Origin: Geoglobus ahangari
GTDB lineage: Archaea > Halobacteriota > Archaeoglobi > Archaeoglobales > Archaeoglobaceae
DNA length: 64,000 nucleotides
Assembly (NCBI RefSeq): GCF_001006045.1
Contig: NZ_CP011267.1
Coordinates: 1,054,001 to 1,118,000, forward strand
Direction: 5' to 3'
Below the pieces are notes generated by a model. The model did not search any database, had not been told where the DNA came from, and saw nothing but the letters and a program-made list of their open reading frames with translations. The position numbers and the translations under genes were made by a program. Below, piece by piece: positions 45,735 through 53,864 of this stretch (positions within the stretch are counted from its first letter, which is position 1; every line of letters begins with the position of its first letter).

Positions 45735-46268
45735 ATGGTTTACAGGACGTCAATAAGCCTTGACGCAAAGACGTCCAGAATACTGGAGGAGCTCATGAGG
45801 AGAACAGGAAAGAGCGCGAGCGAGATCATCAGGGACGCGCTGAACTCCTACTACGAGTTCGAGTACTCGCAGAACGTCTCCAAGAGGGAGATAATGATCT
45901 ACATAGACTTCCTCTCCGAGGGTGAGCACGTCATTGTCGATCTGGAGCACTGGTGCGCGATGTGGGATGAGCTCAACGAGAAGGCTGACGAGCAGTTCTG
46001 GGAGATGGTCGCCAAGTCAGGGCAGGAGCACGGGATTCAGTACTACAACAAGGGTCTGAGAGATGTGAAGAGCATTCTCGAGTACATGGAGCCGGGAAAC
46101 TTCTTCAGGGTGAAGGAGGACGGTGATGGAAGCTACACGCTCATCCTCTCATGCCCGTCTGAGATGAGGTTCATCAAAACGTTTCTTGAGAACATATTCA
46201 GGGCTCAGAACATTGACGTGGAGCTGAGGGAAAGCATAGGGAAGCTGAGGGTTGTGGTCAGAAAATAA
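45735..46268 (+). CDS. Ribbon-helix-helix regulator with extra C-terminal domain
   Basis: Residues 1-45 are a ribbon-helix-helix DNA-binding domain (MVYRTSISLDAKTSRILEEL, RRTGKSASEIIRDAL). The following 130 residues are unlike the metal-sensing domain of NikR and include LEHWCAMWDELNEKADEQFW and a beta-rich end (YTLILSCPSEMRFIKTFLEN). It lies between the divergent malic enzyme and the DASS transporter, so it is a likely local regulator. CCGTAAATT occurs both in its own upstream region (near 45698) and upstream of the transporter (near 46333), and may be a shared element. Effector unknown. Confidence 0.78.
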   Translation: MVYRTSISLDAKTSRILEELMRRTGKSASEIIRDALNSYYEFEYSQNVSKREIMIYIDFLSEGEHVIVDLEHWCAMWDELNEKADEQFWEMVAKSGQEHGIQYYNKGLRDVKSILEYMEPGNFFRVKEDGDGSYTLILSCPSEMRFIKTFLENIFRAQNIDVELRESIGKLRVVVRK

Positions 46269-46373
46269 CGATTTTTTGTGAATAATATTTGAAATTATTA
46301 ATCCACAATAATTGAATTTTAATTATCTTTTCCGTAAATTTAATTAAAAGCCCCCTTTTCCCCGAATGCTGAG

Positions 46374-48197
46374 GTGGTGGTGTTGGGCAGTGATGACGTT
46401 ATCAGGGAGATTGAGGAGAGGGTCGAGGAGGACTTCGAGGAGGGCGGGATTGCAGACGTGCTTGTGGCTGGAGAGGACAGGCACGAGTACACCAAGAGGC
46501 AGAAGTACTCCCTTTTCCTTGGGATCATCCTCTTTGCGGCGATACTCCTGATCCCCGTTCCGTCCACGTTCCTTGAGAGTGCGGTCAAGTCTGCGAAGCT
46601 CAGCGATGAGGTGCTCGCAGTTGCTGAGGGCAAGGGGCTCGTGACCCTCAAGGACGGGAAGATCTCCGAGATCCACGACCTTCAGGGCCTGCTGTCCCTG
46701 ATAGAGGAGAAGGACTCCAAGGCTCATGGAGCGATACTGAAGAAGGCCAAGGACATGAAGAGCGTTCTGGCCCTCACAGTGCTGATGGCGGTGTGGTGGA
46801 TTGGCGAGGCCATTCCCCTGCCGGCAACGGCTCTGCTGCCCCTCGTCGTCCTGCCGATGCTTGAGGTTAGCAAGCTCAAGGAGGTCGCTCCGAGCTACGC
46901 GAGCAAGGTGATTTTCCTCTTCATGGGTGGATTCCTCATAGCCGCTGCGATGATGAAGTGGGGCCTCCACAGGAGGCTCGCCCTGATGATCATCAACGCC
47001 ATAGGGACGAGCCCGAGGAAGGTAATTCTGGGGTTCATGGTCTCTACAGCTTTCCTGAGCATGTGGATCTCAAACACGGCGACGACCATGATGATGATGC
47101 CGATCGGCCTCTCCATAATACTGCACGTCGCAATGGCAGGGGAGGAGATGAAGAGGAGGGGTGAGCTCAAGAACGTGGACTTCAGAGCGGGGCACTTCAG
47201 GTTTGGGACTGCCCTGATGCTGGGAATCGCATACGCGGCATCGATTGGAGGTGTCGCGACGATAATCGGCACCCCTCCAAACGCGGTCTTCGTTGGCACC
47301 TTCTCAAAGCTCTTCCCGAACGCCCCTGACATCACATTCACCGACTGGCTGGCCATAGGCGTTCCGATCTCATGGACCTTCCTGTTTATAGCGTGGTTCG
47401 TGCTCGTCTACCTCCTCAGCCCGCCGGAAATAAGCGAAATTCCGGGAGGCAAGGAGCTCGTCAGGAGGGAGCTGGAGAAGCTCGGGCCATGGAGCAGGGG
47501 GGAGAAGATCGTCCTTGCTGTCTTCCTGCTTACCGCTCTGGCGTGGATAAACAGCAAGCCCAAGGTCATCGGAGGCGTGACCATTCCCGGTATAAGCAGC
47601 TACCTGCCGTTCGTGAATGACTACGTTATCGCCATGCTCGCGGCCATACTGCTCTTCGTGATTCCTGTCGACTTCAGGAGGGGCGAGTTCGCCCTCGACT
47701 GGGATCACGCCAAGGACATTCCGTGGGGCATACTGTTGCTGTTTGGAGGTGGCATAGCTCTCAGCTCGGCCTTCACGAAGAGTGGGCTTGCCAACTGGAT
47801 CGCAGAGCAGCTGCTGTTCCTCAAGGGCGTTCACCCGCTCGTGGTGATGTTCGCGATAGTCACCCTCGTAATCTTCCTGACCGAGATGACCTCCAACACG
47901 GCCATAGCGACGCTCATGATGCCGATCATGGCTGGATTCGCGCTGGCAATGGGCGAGGATCCCAGGTTCTTCATGATCCCGGCAGCGATAGCGGCGAGCT
48001 TCGCCTTCATGCTCCCAGTGGCCACGCCGCCAAACGCCATCGTCTTCGGAACCGGCTATGTGACAATACCGCAGATGTCGAGGACGGGTCTGGTGCTGAA
48101 CCTGATCGGCATAGTCTTCGTGTCGCTGCTCAGCTACTTCCTAGTGCAGGCAGTGTTTGGCGTTGTACCGGGTGTGGCTCCCAAGTGGGTGCCTTGA
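46374..48197 (+). CDS. DASS (SLC13)-family sodium:dicarboxylate transporter
   Basis: The protein of about 605 residues has two repeat halves, each with the DASS motif: SNTATTMMMMPIGLSI and TSNTAIATLMMPIMAGFALA, plus WWIGEAIPLPATALLPLVVLPML and IGGVATIIGTPPNAVFVG. It would import malate, succinate or related acids with Na+. An acidic cytoplasmic N-terminus (about 40 residues) and a long outside loop (about 65-125) precede the core. GTG codons at 46374-46382 and TTG 46383 are all possible starts; TTG 46383 sits best after GAGGTG. The spacing to the RHH gene is 105 bp. Confidence 0.9.
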   Translation: MVVLGSDDVIREIEERVEEDFEEGGIADVLVAGEDRHEYTKRQKYSLFLGIILFAAILLIPVPSTFLESAVKSAKLSDEVLAVAEGKGLVTLKDGKISEIHDLQGLLSLIEEKDSKAHGAILKKAKDMKSVLALTVLMAVWWIGEAIPLPATALLPLVVLPMLEVSKLKEVAPSYASKVIFLFMGGFLIAAAMMKWGLHRRLALMIINAIGTSPRKVILGFMVSTAFLSMWISNTATTMMMMPIGLSIILHVAMAGEEMKRRGELKNVDFRAGHFRFGTALMLGIAYAASIGGVATIIGTPPNAVFVGTFSKLFPNAPDITFTDWLAIGVPISWTFLFIAWFVLVYLLSPPEISEIPGGKELVRRELEKLGPWSRGEKIVLAVFLLTALAWINSKPKVIGGVTIPGISSYLPFVNDYVIAMLAAILLFVIPVDFRRGEFALDWDHAKDIPWGILLLFGGGIALSSAFTKSGLANWIAEQLLFLKGVHPLVVMFAIVTLVIFLTEMTSNTAIATLMMPIMAGFALAMGEDPRFFMIPAAIAASFAFMLPVATPPNAIVFGTGYVTIPQMSRTGLVLNLIGIVFVSLLSYFLVQAVFGVVPGVAPKWVP

Positions 48198-48218
48198 TTT
48201 TTTCTTTAAACCTTTTTT
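48198..48218 (+). terminator. Terminator after the DASS transporter
   Basis: Two T6 runs (48198-48203, 48213-48218) follow directly on the TGA stop codon, the usual archaeal intrinsic stop signal. Confidence 0.55.
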
Positions 48219-48290
48219 CAGTATTTTAATTTAACATCGTTAATAATAACTTTTTTATTTCGGTATGTTATACTTATGCTGGTGGTAATT

Positions 48291-49463
48291 ATGAGATGGG
48301 GCCTGATTCTGGCGTTGGTTCTGGCCATTTTGGTACTCGGATGCAGCCAAGAGGAGGCCGAAAAAGCGCCAACTCCAACACCTACTCCAGAAAAAACGGC
48401 CACTCCAACGCCAACCATGGTTGAGACACCAAGTAAGGAGCAAGTGATCGCTGAAAAGTTTCAGACAAGTCTACACTACACGAGAAATGGCAAGGCATAC
48501 TTTTATAGCAAAGATAATGGAGGTTTTGAGGCACTTACGGGGGTTCCTATCGAAAAAATTGGTTGCATGAAATGTCATGCAAAGACAAAAGCAGATGGTT
48601 CTCCAATTGAGGCTGAGGAATACACTCCTGACTGTAACGATTGTCATGTGGAGATCGGTGACAAGCCGAGCAGTAAGGTATGTCTTGGATGCCATTCAAG
48701 GCAGGGTGTGGAGATAAAGCTCGAATCTGCAAAACCAGAGCTATTCTCAGACGTGCATAGGTCGAAGGGCATGGAGTGCATTGACTGCCATACAGAAGAG
48801 GAAATGCATGGGGATGGGAACCAGTACAACTCAATGTTGGAGGGTGCAATAAAGGTTGATTGTGAGAACTGTCACACAAGTGTTCCGGAGAACACAGCAC
48901 ACTCGATCCACATGTCGAAAGTTGATTGTTCTGCATGTCATGTCAAGACCGTCATCTCTTGCTACAATTGCCATCTCGAAAGTGCAATCAAGTCCCATGT
49001 AAAGCGACCATACGGGCCAATCAGCGGGTTCAAGTTCCTGATAAACTTCAACGGAAAGGTTACAACCGCCACTTTAATGGCAGTACAGTATGAGAATAGC
49101 ACGTTCTACGTGATAGCACCGTTCTATTCACACACAGTGACTAAAGATATTGAGTGCTCTGACTGCCACGGAAATGAGGCGCTCAAAGAGTATGATGAAA
49201 ATGGAAAAATTGTGATAACTGCATGGAATTCTACCGCTGGAAAGCTTGAGTGGAGGAAAGGAGTCATTCCAGTTGTGCCAGACTGGTCTACTGCCTTCCA
49301 GTTTGACTTCCTGACGTACACAGGAAACACAAGCGATCCATTTAAGCCCTTTGACACAGGAAACTGGACGTTCTTGAAACATGGTGCAGATAAAACGCAG
49401 ATGTTGTTTGGAGAGCCTTTGACTGAGGAGCAGCTTGATAAGCTGAGGATGAACATAGGTTAA
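48291..49463 (+). CDS. Octaheme c-type cytochrome lipoprotein
   Basis: From ATG 48291, 4 nt after GGTGGT, the 390-residue protein has a lipoprotein signal (LALVLAILVLGC), a Thr/Pro-rich linker (PTPTPTPEKTATPTPT) and eight CxxCH sites: CMKCH, CNDCH, CLGCH, CIDCH, CENCH, CSACH, CYNCH, CSDCH. The last 110 residues lack haem sites and may bind a partner or substrate. It would sit outside the membrane as an electron carrier or terminal reductase, for example to metals. Codon use is clearly more A/T-rich than that of its neighbours. It is unlike the HAO-type octaheme protein at 37.4 kb. Confidence 0.88.
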   Translation: MRWGLILALVLAILVLGCSQEEAEKAPTPTPTPEKTATPTPTMVETPSKEQVIAEKFQTSLHYTRNGKAYFYSKDNGGFEALTGVPIEKIGCMKCHAKTKADGSPIEAEEYTPDCNDCHVEIGDKPSSKVCLGCHSRQGVEIKLESAKPELFSDVHRSKGMECIDCHTEEEMHGDGNQYNSMLEGAIKVDCENCHTSVPENTAHSIHMSKVDCSACHVKTVISCYNCHLESAIKSHVKRPYGPISGFKFLINFNGKVTTATLMAVQYENSTFYVIAPFYSHTVTKDIECSDCHGNEALKEYDENGKIVITAWNSTAGKLEWRKGVIPVVPDWSTAFQFDFLTYTGNTSDPFKPFDTGNWTFLKHGADKTQMLFGEPLTEEQLDKLRMNIG

Positions 49464-49531
49464 TCTCTCATTTTCCATTTTTTCTCGGGGAAAGTGGATT
49501 TTTAGAAATGGGGATGTTTTGGAATCGGTTG

Positions 49532-50137
49532 TTAGAAATGAGATGGGCTCAGAAGCGTAACTACTACCAGCGTGGCAACGCCCGCAAGCACCATCCTCGC
49601 CCCGGACTTCAGGATGTTGCTTCTCGACACCCTTCCCATCGAAACCCCAACGATGAACAGCAGGGCGAATCCGGTTATCAGGGCGGCAATAAACGCGATG
49701 TCCTCTGGCAGGAACAGGTACGGCAGCAGAGGGATGATTCCCGCCGGTATCGGGGCTATTGCGTGGACTAAAGAGCTTATCCTCATGGCGAACTCGTGGG
49801 CCTCGTCTATCAGGCACTGCTCCCCATCCGACTTCAGCAGCGCCCTCCTCTTCTCCATCGCAACGAGCATCTGCTCAACTCTCTCAGCCTCAAACGCACC
49901 CCATCCGCTTGAGATTCCGAGGGCAAGGGAGGTGGCTATGCCCGCGGAGAATATTATCTCCCTGCTCGCCTCCCCGCTCAGGTGTGCGCCGAGAACCATT
50001 CCCATGATGGTCAGAACACCGTCAAAGAACCCTATGACGAAGTACCTTCTCGAGATGGACGAGATGTCCGTCATCCTTGCGTATATCCTCCACTTTCTGA
50101 GCCTCTCCCTGCCGAGAAGCTTCGAGGCTATTTGCAC
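49532..50137 (-). CDS. VIT1/CCC1-family transporter
   Basis: The 201-residue protein has the VIT1 pattern: SRRYFVIGFFDGVLTIMGMV near residue 29, SAGIATSLALGISSGWGAFEAERVE, a cytoplasmic helix pair, and two C-terminal helix regions. The family moves Fe2+ or Mn2+ out of the cytoplasm. The chosen start is GTG 50137; an ATG 21 codons further in (MTDISSISRRY) is possible. It is divergent from cysS. Confidence 0.8.
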   Translation of the reverse strand: MQIASKLLGRERLRKWRIYARMTDISSISRRYFVIGFFDGVLTIMGMVLGAHLSGEASREIIFSAGIATSLALGISSGWGAFEAERVEQMLVAMEKRRALLKSDGEQCLIDEAHEFAMRISSLVHAIAPIPAGIIPLLPYLFLPEDIAFIAALITGFALLFIVGVSMGRVSRSNILKSGARMVLAGVATLVVVTLLSPSHF

Positions 50138-50188
50138 TCCTTACCAACCCCAGCAAGTAATTTAAATGAGTGTTGCCAGTGTGGATTT

Positions 50189-51586
50189 ATGAAGCTTTTC
50201 GATACCATGCAGAAGCGCCTTGTGGATCTCGAGCTCGGCGATGAGGTCAGGATATACGTCTGCGGGATAACTGCTTACGATTACTCGCACATAGGTCATG
50301 CGAGGAATGTGGTGCTGTTCGACACGCTCAGGCGCTTTCTCGAGTTCAGGGAGCATCGCGTGATCATGGTGCAGAACTTCACGGACATCGACGACAAGAT
50401 CATCAACAGGGCCGTTAGTGAGGGGAGGAAAGCCCTCGAGATTTCCTCACTCTTCATCGAGGAGTTCATGAGGGATGTTGAGGAGCTCAACGTGAAGGAG
50501 TGCATAAGGCCCAAGGTCTCCGACTACATACTCCAGATAATTCAGGCCGTGCAGAGGCTGATCGAGAAGGGTTACGCCTACACGGTTGAGAAGGAGAACG
50601 GGGAGGACGTTTACTTTCACGTTCCTGCCTTCGATGGTTACGGAAAGCTGTCGGGTCTGTCAACCGAGGAGCTGAAGAAGCACAGAATCGAGCCAGATCC
50701 GATGAAGAAAGACCCGAGGGACTTCGCTCTGTGGAAGGCTGCCAAGAAGGAGGACTTCGAGGCGGAGTCATACTTCGACTCACCGTGGGGGCCGGGAAGA
50801 CCGGGCTGGCACATAGAGTGCAGCATCATGTCCTCAGAGATCCTCGGAACGCCGTTCGACATACACGGCGGGGGGATGGATCTGATTTTCCCCCACCACG
50901 AGAACGAGAGGGCCCAGAGCTACGCGCTCCACGGCGTTGAGCCCGTGAGGTACTGGGTTCACAACAACTTTGTGACGGTGAACGGAGAGAAGATGAGCAA
51001 GAGTCTGGGCAACATAATCAGGATCAGGGATGTGGTGGAGAGGCACGGTGGCATGGCCCTCAGGTACCTGCTGCTCTCGGCCCACTACAGGCACCCGCTC
51101 GATTACTCGGAGGAGAGGGTGGTCGAGGCAAAGAGGTCGTACGAGTACCTGCTCAACTCTCTCAGAAATGCAGACATGGAGATAGCCTATCTGAAAACCT
51201 TCGGCGGGGAAAGGGATGGAGACGAGATTCCGTCGTTCATGGACGCTTTTGTTGAGGCACTCGAGAACGACTTCAACACGCCCAAAGCCCTGGCGGTGAT
51301 GCATGAGCTCGCGTCGAACATAAACAGCAGGCAGTTCTCGGCAGGCCTCAACAGCCTCGAAAGGGCATTTGAGGAGCTGCACACGATGATGGACGTCATG
51401 GGCCTCGTCAGGGACTACAGAAGGTCTCCGGTTCTCGGGGAGGAGGATCGCTCAAGGGTGCTTGAGAGGGAGGTGGCGAGGAGGAAGAGGGAGTTCGATG
51501 TCGCGGACAGGATAAGGGACGAGTTCAAAAATAGGGGAATTGTTCTGGTTGACACCAAGCACGGAACGAGGTGGTATCTGGCCTGA
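50189..51586 (+). CDS. cysS: Cysteinyl-tRNA synthetase
   Basis: The 465-residue class I synthetase has YVCGITAYDYSHIGHARNVV (HIGH-type motif), the zinc ligands around PGWHIECSIMSS and HENERAQSYA, and KMSKSLGN (KMSKS loop). It charges tRNA-Cys, so the organism does not rely only on the SepRS/SepCysS route known from some Archaeoglobales and methanogens. A TATA box (TAATTTAAATG, 50157-50167) about 25 bp before ATG 50189 suggests a leaderless mRNA; the open frame further upstream is therefore not counted. Confidence 0.96.
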   Translation: MKLFDTMQKRLVDLELGDEVRIYVCGITAYDYSHIGHARNVVLFDTLRRFLEFREHRVIMVQNFTDIDDKIINRAVSEGRKALEISSLFIEEFMRDVEELNVKECIRPKVSDYILQIIQAVQRLIEKGYAYTVEKENGEDVYFHVPAFDGYGKLSGLSTEELKKHRIEPDPMKKDPRDFALWKAAKKEDFEAESYFDSPWGPGRPGWHIECSIMSSEILGTPFDIHGGGMDLIFPHHENERAQSYALHGVEPVRYWVHNNFVTVNGEKMSKSLGNIIRIRDVVERHGGMALRYLLLSAHYRHPLDYSEERVVEAKRSYEYLLNSLRNADMEIAYLKTFGGERDGDEIPSFMDAFVEALENDFNTPKALAVMHELASNINSRQFSAGLNSLERAFEELHTMMDVMGLVRDYRRSPVLGEEDRSRVLEREVARRKREFDVADRIRDEFKNRGIVLVDTKHGTRWYLA

Positions 51587-52039
51587 TCAGCCTCTCACAA
51601 CTTTTTCTCCATCTGGCAGAGTGTACTCGGTGATCGGCTTGCTCTTCAGCCTGAACTTCACCGTGGACAGTGAATCCTGAATTTTTTCGAGCTTTTCAAT
51701 GTCTGTGGACACCACGACGTCCCCTTCTTCAACACCCTCAACCGCGAACCTCAGCTCCACCTCTATCTCAGACACGTCAAAGGTTGTGAGGGGCAGGGAG
51801 CGCAGAACCTCATCCTTCTCGTAAATCTCCTTCCTCGCCCTCACCGCCTCAGCATCGATGATCACCTTCGCATTCAAAGCTGCGAGCGCTATTCCGGAGG
51901 CGAGGTTCTTCAGCGTCAGCCTCTCAGACACCCTGTCCGGGGTGAAAACACCAGCATCAAACCTCCCGGGCATCGCTTTCTTCAGCTCATCCTCGCTCTT
52001 CTCGACCTTTCTAACCTTCCTCTTTCTCTCCGGCATCAC
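51587..52039 (-). CDS. Unknown protein of the DUF2589 locus
   Basis: The 150-residue protein starts with a very basic stretch (MMPERKRKVRKVEK), has one alpha-helical middle part (LKNLASGIALAALNAKVIIDAEAVRARKE) and then beta-like sequence (VSEIEVELRFAVEGVEEGDV and VKFRLKSKPI). The middle follows the plan of DUF2589 proteins (helix, then paired strands), so it may be a distant member. It overlaps the next gene by 4 bp (ATGA) and is the last of three co-directional genes. Function unknown. Confidence 0.7.
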   Translation of the reverse strand: MMPERKRKVRKVEKSEDELKKAMPGRFDAGVFTPDRVSERLTLKNLASGIALAALNAKVIIDAEAVRARKEIYEKDEVLRSLPLTTFDVSEIEVELRFAVEGVEEGDVVVSTDIEKLEKIQDSLSTVKFRLKSKPITEYTLPDGEKVVRG

Positions 52040-52524
52040 TCCTCACCCTTCACGCCCAGAGAGTTTGCGAGGGCGGTGAGCATCCTCGCGACTCCTTCAG
52101 GAACGTCGGCCCTTCTGGCCCTTATCTTGACGTGCATCTCGCCGCTCAGGTCAACTCTTGACGATGACCTTGGCGCGTATATTGCGTAGAGCTGCACCAC
52201 CTTCTTCTCCGGCCTCACCGCCACAATCTTCGCGTCGAACTCAATCTCCACCTCATCAACGCTGATGTAGGGTATGGGCACCATTGTTACGAGAGGGACT
52301 GAGAGCGTGAGGTCTTCCGTTTTCAGCTCCCCCGTGTCTGGGTCGATGTACGCCTGCGTGTATCCGACATTCACCGCCTTGGGAACGAGCTTCCCGGCTT
52401 TTTTCTCCATCGTGCTGGCTATGAAGTCGAGGGTGGCTTTGGCCGACTCCTCCTGTGCATCAATCACGGCTCTGAGTGGAGAGGAGATTATCTGCTGCAG
52501 CAGGACGGCCAGGTTGGACGACAA
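52036..52524 (-). CDS. DUF2589 protein
   Basis: The 162-residue protein has an N-terminal helix (VLLQQIISSPLRAVIDAQEE), then the DUF2589 hallmark VPLVTMVPIPYISVDEVEIEFDAKI, and a C-terminal helix (PEGVARMLTALANSLGV). No signal or membrane segment is present, so it is cytoplasmic. DUF2589 proteins are usually encoded as adjacent pairs; here the partner is the gene directly upstream. Function is unknown. Confidence 0.82.
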   Translation of the reverse strand: MSSNLAVLLQQIISSPLRAVIDAQEESAKATLDFIASTMEKKAGKLVPKAVNVGYTQAYIDPDTGELKTEDLTLSVPLVTMVPIPYISVDEVEIEFDAKIVAVRPEKKVVQLYAIYAPRSSSRVDLSGEMHVKIRARRADVPEGVARMLTALANSLGVKGEE

Positions 52525-52541
52525 CTCGGTGCACCTCTTGC

Positions 52542-53123
52542 TTACCCTCCTCCGCCACCGCCGGATGCACCACCCGATGCCGGGGCTATGCTCTCCTTGA
52601 GAAGGCTCAGAACCATCCTCAGCCCCTCGGGCATCTCGTCCTGCACGGCGTTCACGACTATGTCGAGCTCCGAGCTCCTGTCAACCTGCGACCTGCTCTC
52701 CTTCTTGAATCCGTATGAGGCCGTGAACTTGACACTCCCCCATCCCCATCCTGCCTTTGCCGTGAGCTTGCTCGAGAAGTCGTGCTGGCTCTTGTCGTAG
52801 GCGGACGTCTTTATGGTGAAGTTGAACCGGATTGTCATGTCCTTTATCCTTATGTAGGGCACCGGCAGAATCGAGAGCAGCGGAGCCTCGACGGTCGTGT
52901 CAACGTCCTTGACGTCACCGCTCTCCGGGTCAACCTCCTTTCTCTTGAACTTGAAAACAACGCTCTTCACATTCCCATCATCGTCCATTCCGACCTCCTG
53001 AATGAATCTGGCGGTCGTCATGGCCGCGTATGCCTGAGCTCTTATCGCAGCCTCGAGAGGCTTGCCGATAAGGCTCTCCATCGGCAGAGCAGCAAGCTCT
53101 GCAGGTATGTTGGCACCAACCAT
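52542..53123 (-). CDS. DUF2589 protein with glycine-rich tail
   Basis: From ATG 53123 (6 nt after GGAGGTG) the protein has about 193 residues. Parts are an N-terminal helix (LEAAIRAQAYAAMTTARFIQEVG), the DUF2589 core APLLSILPVPYIRIKDMTIRF, a strand-rich segment (WGWGSVKFTASYGFKKES), a helix with VNAVQDEMPEGLRMVLSLL, and a tail PASGGASGGGGGG. It is the first gene of the three-gene locus and shares the pattern LxxxPxPYIxxxxxxI with its neighbour. Another in-frame start 6 codons upstream is less well placed. Confidence 0.82.
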   Translation of the reverse strand: MVGANIPAELAALPMESLIGKPLEAAIRAQAYAAMTTARFIQEVGMDDDGNVKSVVFKFKRKEVDPESGDVKDVDTTVEAPLLSILPVPYIRIKDMTIRFNFTIKTSAYDKSQHDFSSKLTAKAGWGWGSVKFTASYGFKKESRSQVDRSSELDIVVNAVQDEMPEGLRMVLSLLKESIAPASGGASGGGGGG

Positions 53124-53136
53124 CCGAAACACCTCC

Positions 53137-53185
53137 AGCACGAAAATCGTGCTTCTTCTTCATTATGATGAGGTAATATAAATAG
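53137..53185 (-). promoter_or_regulatory. Promoter and leader hairpin of the DUF2589 operon
   Basis: On the minus strand CTATTTATATTA (53174-53185) is a strong TATA box. AGCACGA-AAA-TCGTGCT (plus-strand 53137-53153) is a perfect 7-bp inverted repeat with a 3-nt spacer. It would form a stem-loop at the 5' end of the mRNA, directly next to the GGAGGTG ribosome site, or serve as an operator. Confidence 0.5.
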
Positions 53186-53286
53186 TTTTTTGATCAGATA
53201 ATTTCAGGCTTAAATTTTGCACAAGATAATTTGATTGGAAAATCGGTTTAAATAATATTGAGCATTCTGTGGATATGTCCACCGCA

Positions 53287-53763
53287 CTATCTTTTCTTCT
53301 TTTTTATGACCACAACGTCTCCAAGGGTCGGGACGAGCTTTCTCTGGCTCTCAACCTTCACCTCCTGAACCTTCTCCCTGAGCTTGATGTCGAACAGCCT
53401 TTCCAGCTTCTCCACGACCTCTGGCTCGGGGGTTATCTCGGCGTTCTCGATCTTCCTGATGAGGGACTCCTTCTCCTGAATCCTTCTGGCCAGCTCCTCC
53501 TGGCTCCATCCTCTCTTCTGCCTCTCCCTCCTTATAATCTCGTTGAAGTTCTCGACAAGCTCCTCGGTGAAGACTATTGGCTTCGAAGGTCTTGGCTGTC
53601 TCCTGTCCCTTCTAACAACCCTTGACACCCCGTGCTGTGAAGAGGTGGATATGTCCTCGACCCCGTGTTCCTTGCACCTCGCGCAGACGTTCAGCTCCGT
53701 CCCTTCAACGACAACCTTAAAGCCCCTACCCTTAATCTCCTTCCCGCAGATCTCACACTCCAT
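53287..53763 (-). CDS. Multiprotein-bridging factor MBF1 homologue
   Basis: The 158-residue protein has an N-terminal zinc ribbon (MECEICGKEIKG, then CARC about 25 residues on), a basic linker, and a Cro/C1-type HTH (RRERQKRGWSQEELARRIQ, KESLIRKIENAEITPEPEVV), ending with VVVIKKKKR. This is the archaeal MBF1 plan; the protein is known from archaea to bind the ribosome and basal transcription machinery. The ATG at 53763 is chosen because the zinc ribbon starts there. Confidence 0.93.
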   Translation of the reverse strand: MECEICGKEIKGRGFKVVVEGTELNVCARCKEHGVEDISTSSQHGVSRVVRRDRRQPRPSKPIVFTEELVENFNEIIRRERQKRGWSQEELARRIQEKESLIRKIENAEITPEPEVVEKLERLFDIKLREKVQEVKVESQRKLVPTLGDVVVIKKKKR

Positions 53764-53805
53764 TGCTATCCCCTGCCAATTTTCCAATAATTTCAAATAC
53801 TTGTA

Positions 53806-53842
53806 GCTATATATTTCTAATTGGAGACTCCCGGAAGGGAGT
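53806..53842 (+). promoter_or_regulatory. PAN promoter and stem-loop ACTCCC-GGAA-GGGAGT
   Basis: GCTATATATT (53806-53815) is a TATA box, giving a transcription start near 53835. ACTCCC (53827-53832) and GGGAGT (53837-53842) form a 6-bp inverted repeat around GGAA, right at that start. It can act as an operator or, if transcription starts upstream, as a GNRA-capped hairpin. The same A/T-rich stretch read backwards supplies a TATA for MBF1. Confidence 0.45.
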
Positions 53843-53864
53843 TGATGCCAAAAAATAAAAAGGT

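Noticed and set aside
50166-50192. Eight-codon ORF overlapping the cysS start (ATGA), possible cysteine leader peptide
   Set aside because: It has no Cys codon in frame, and the TATA box at 50157-50167 places transcription start after its ATG. The overlap is what chance ATGA gives.
53196-53232. Direct repeat AGATAATTT (53196-53204 and 53224-53232) behind the DUF2589 promoter
   Set aside because: It is a nine-base A/T-rich word in A/T-rich DNA with only two copies, which is too weak to call an operator.
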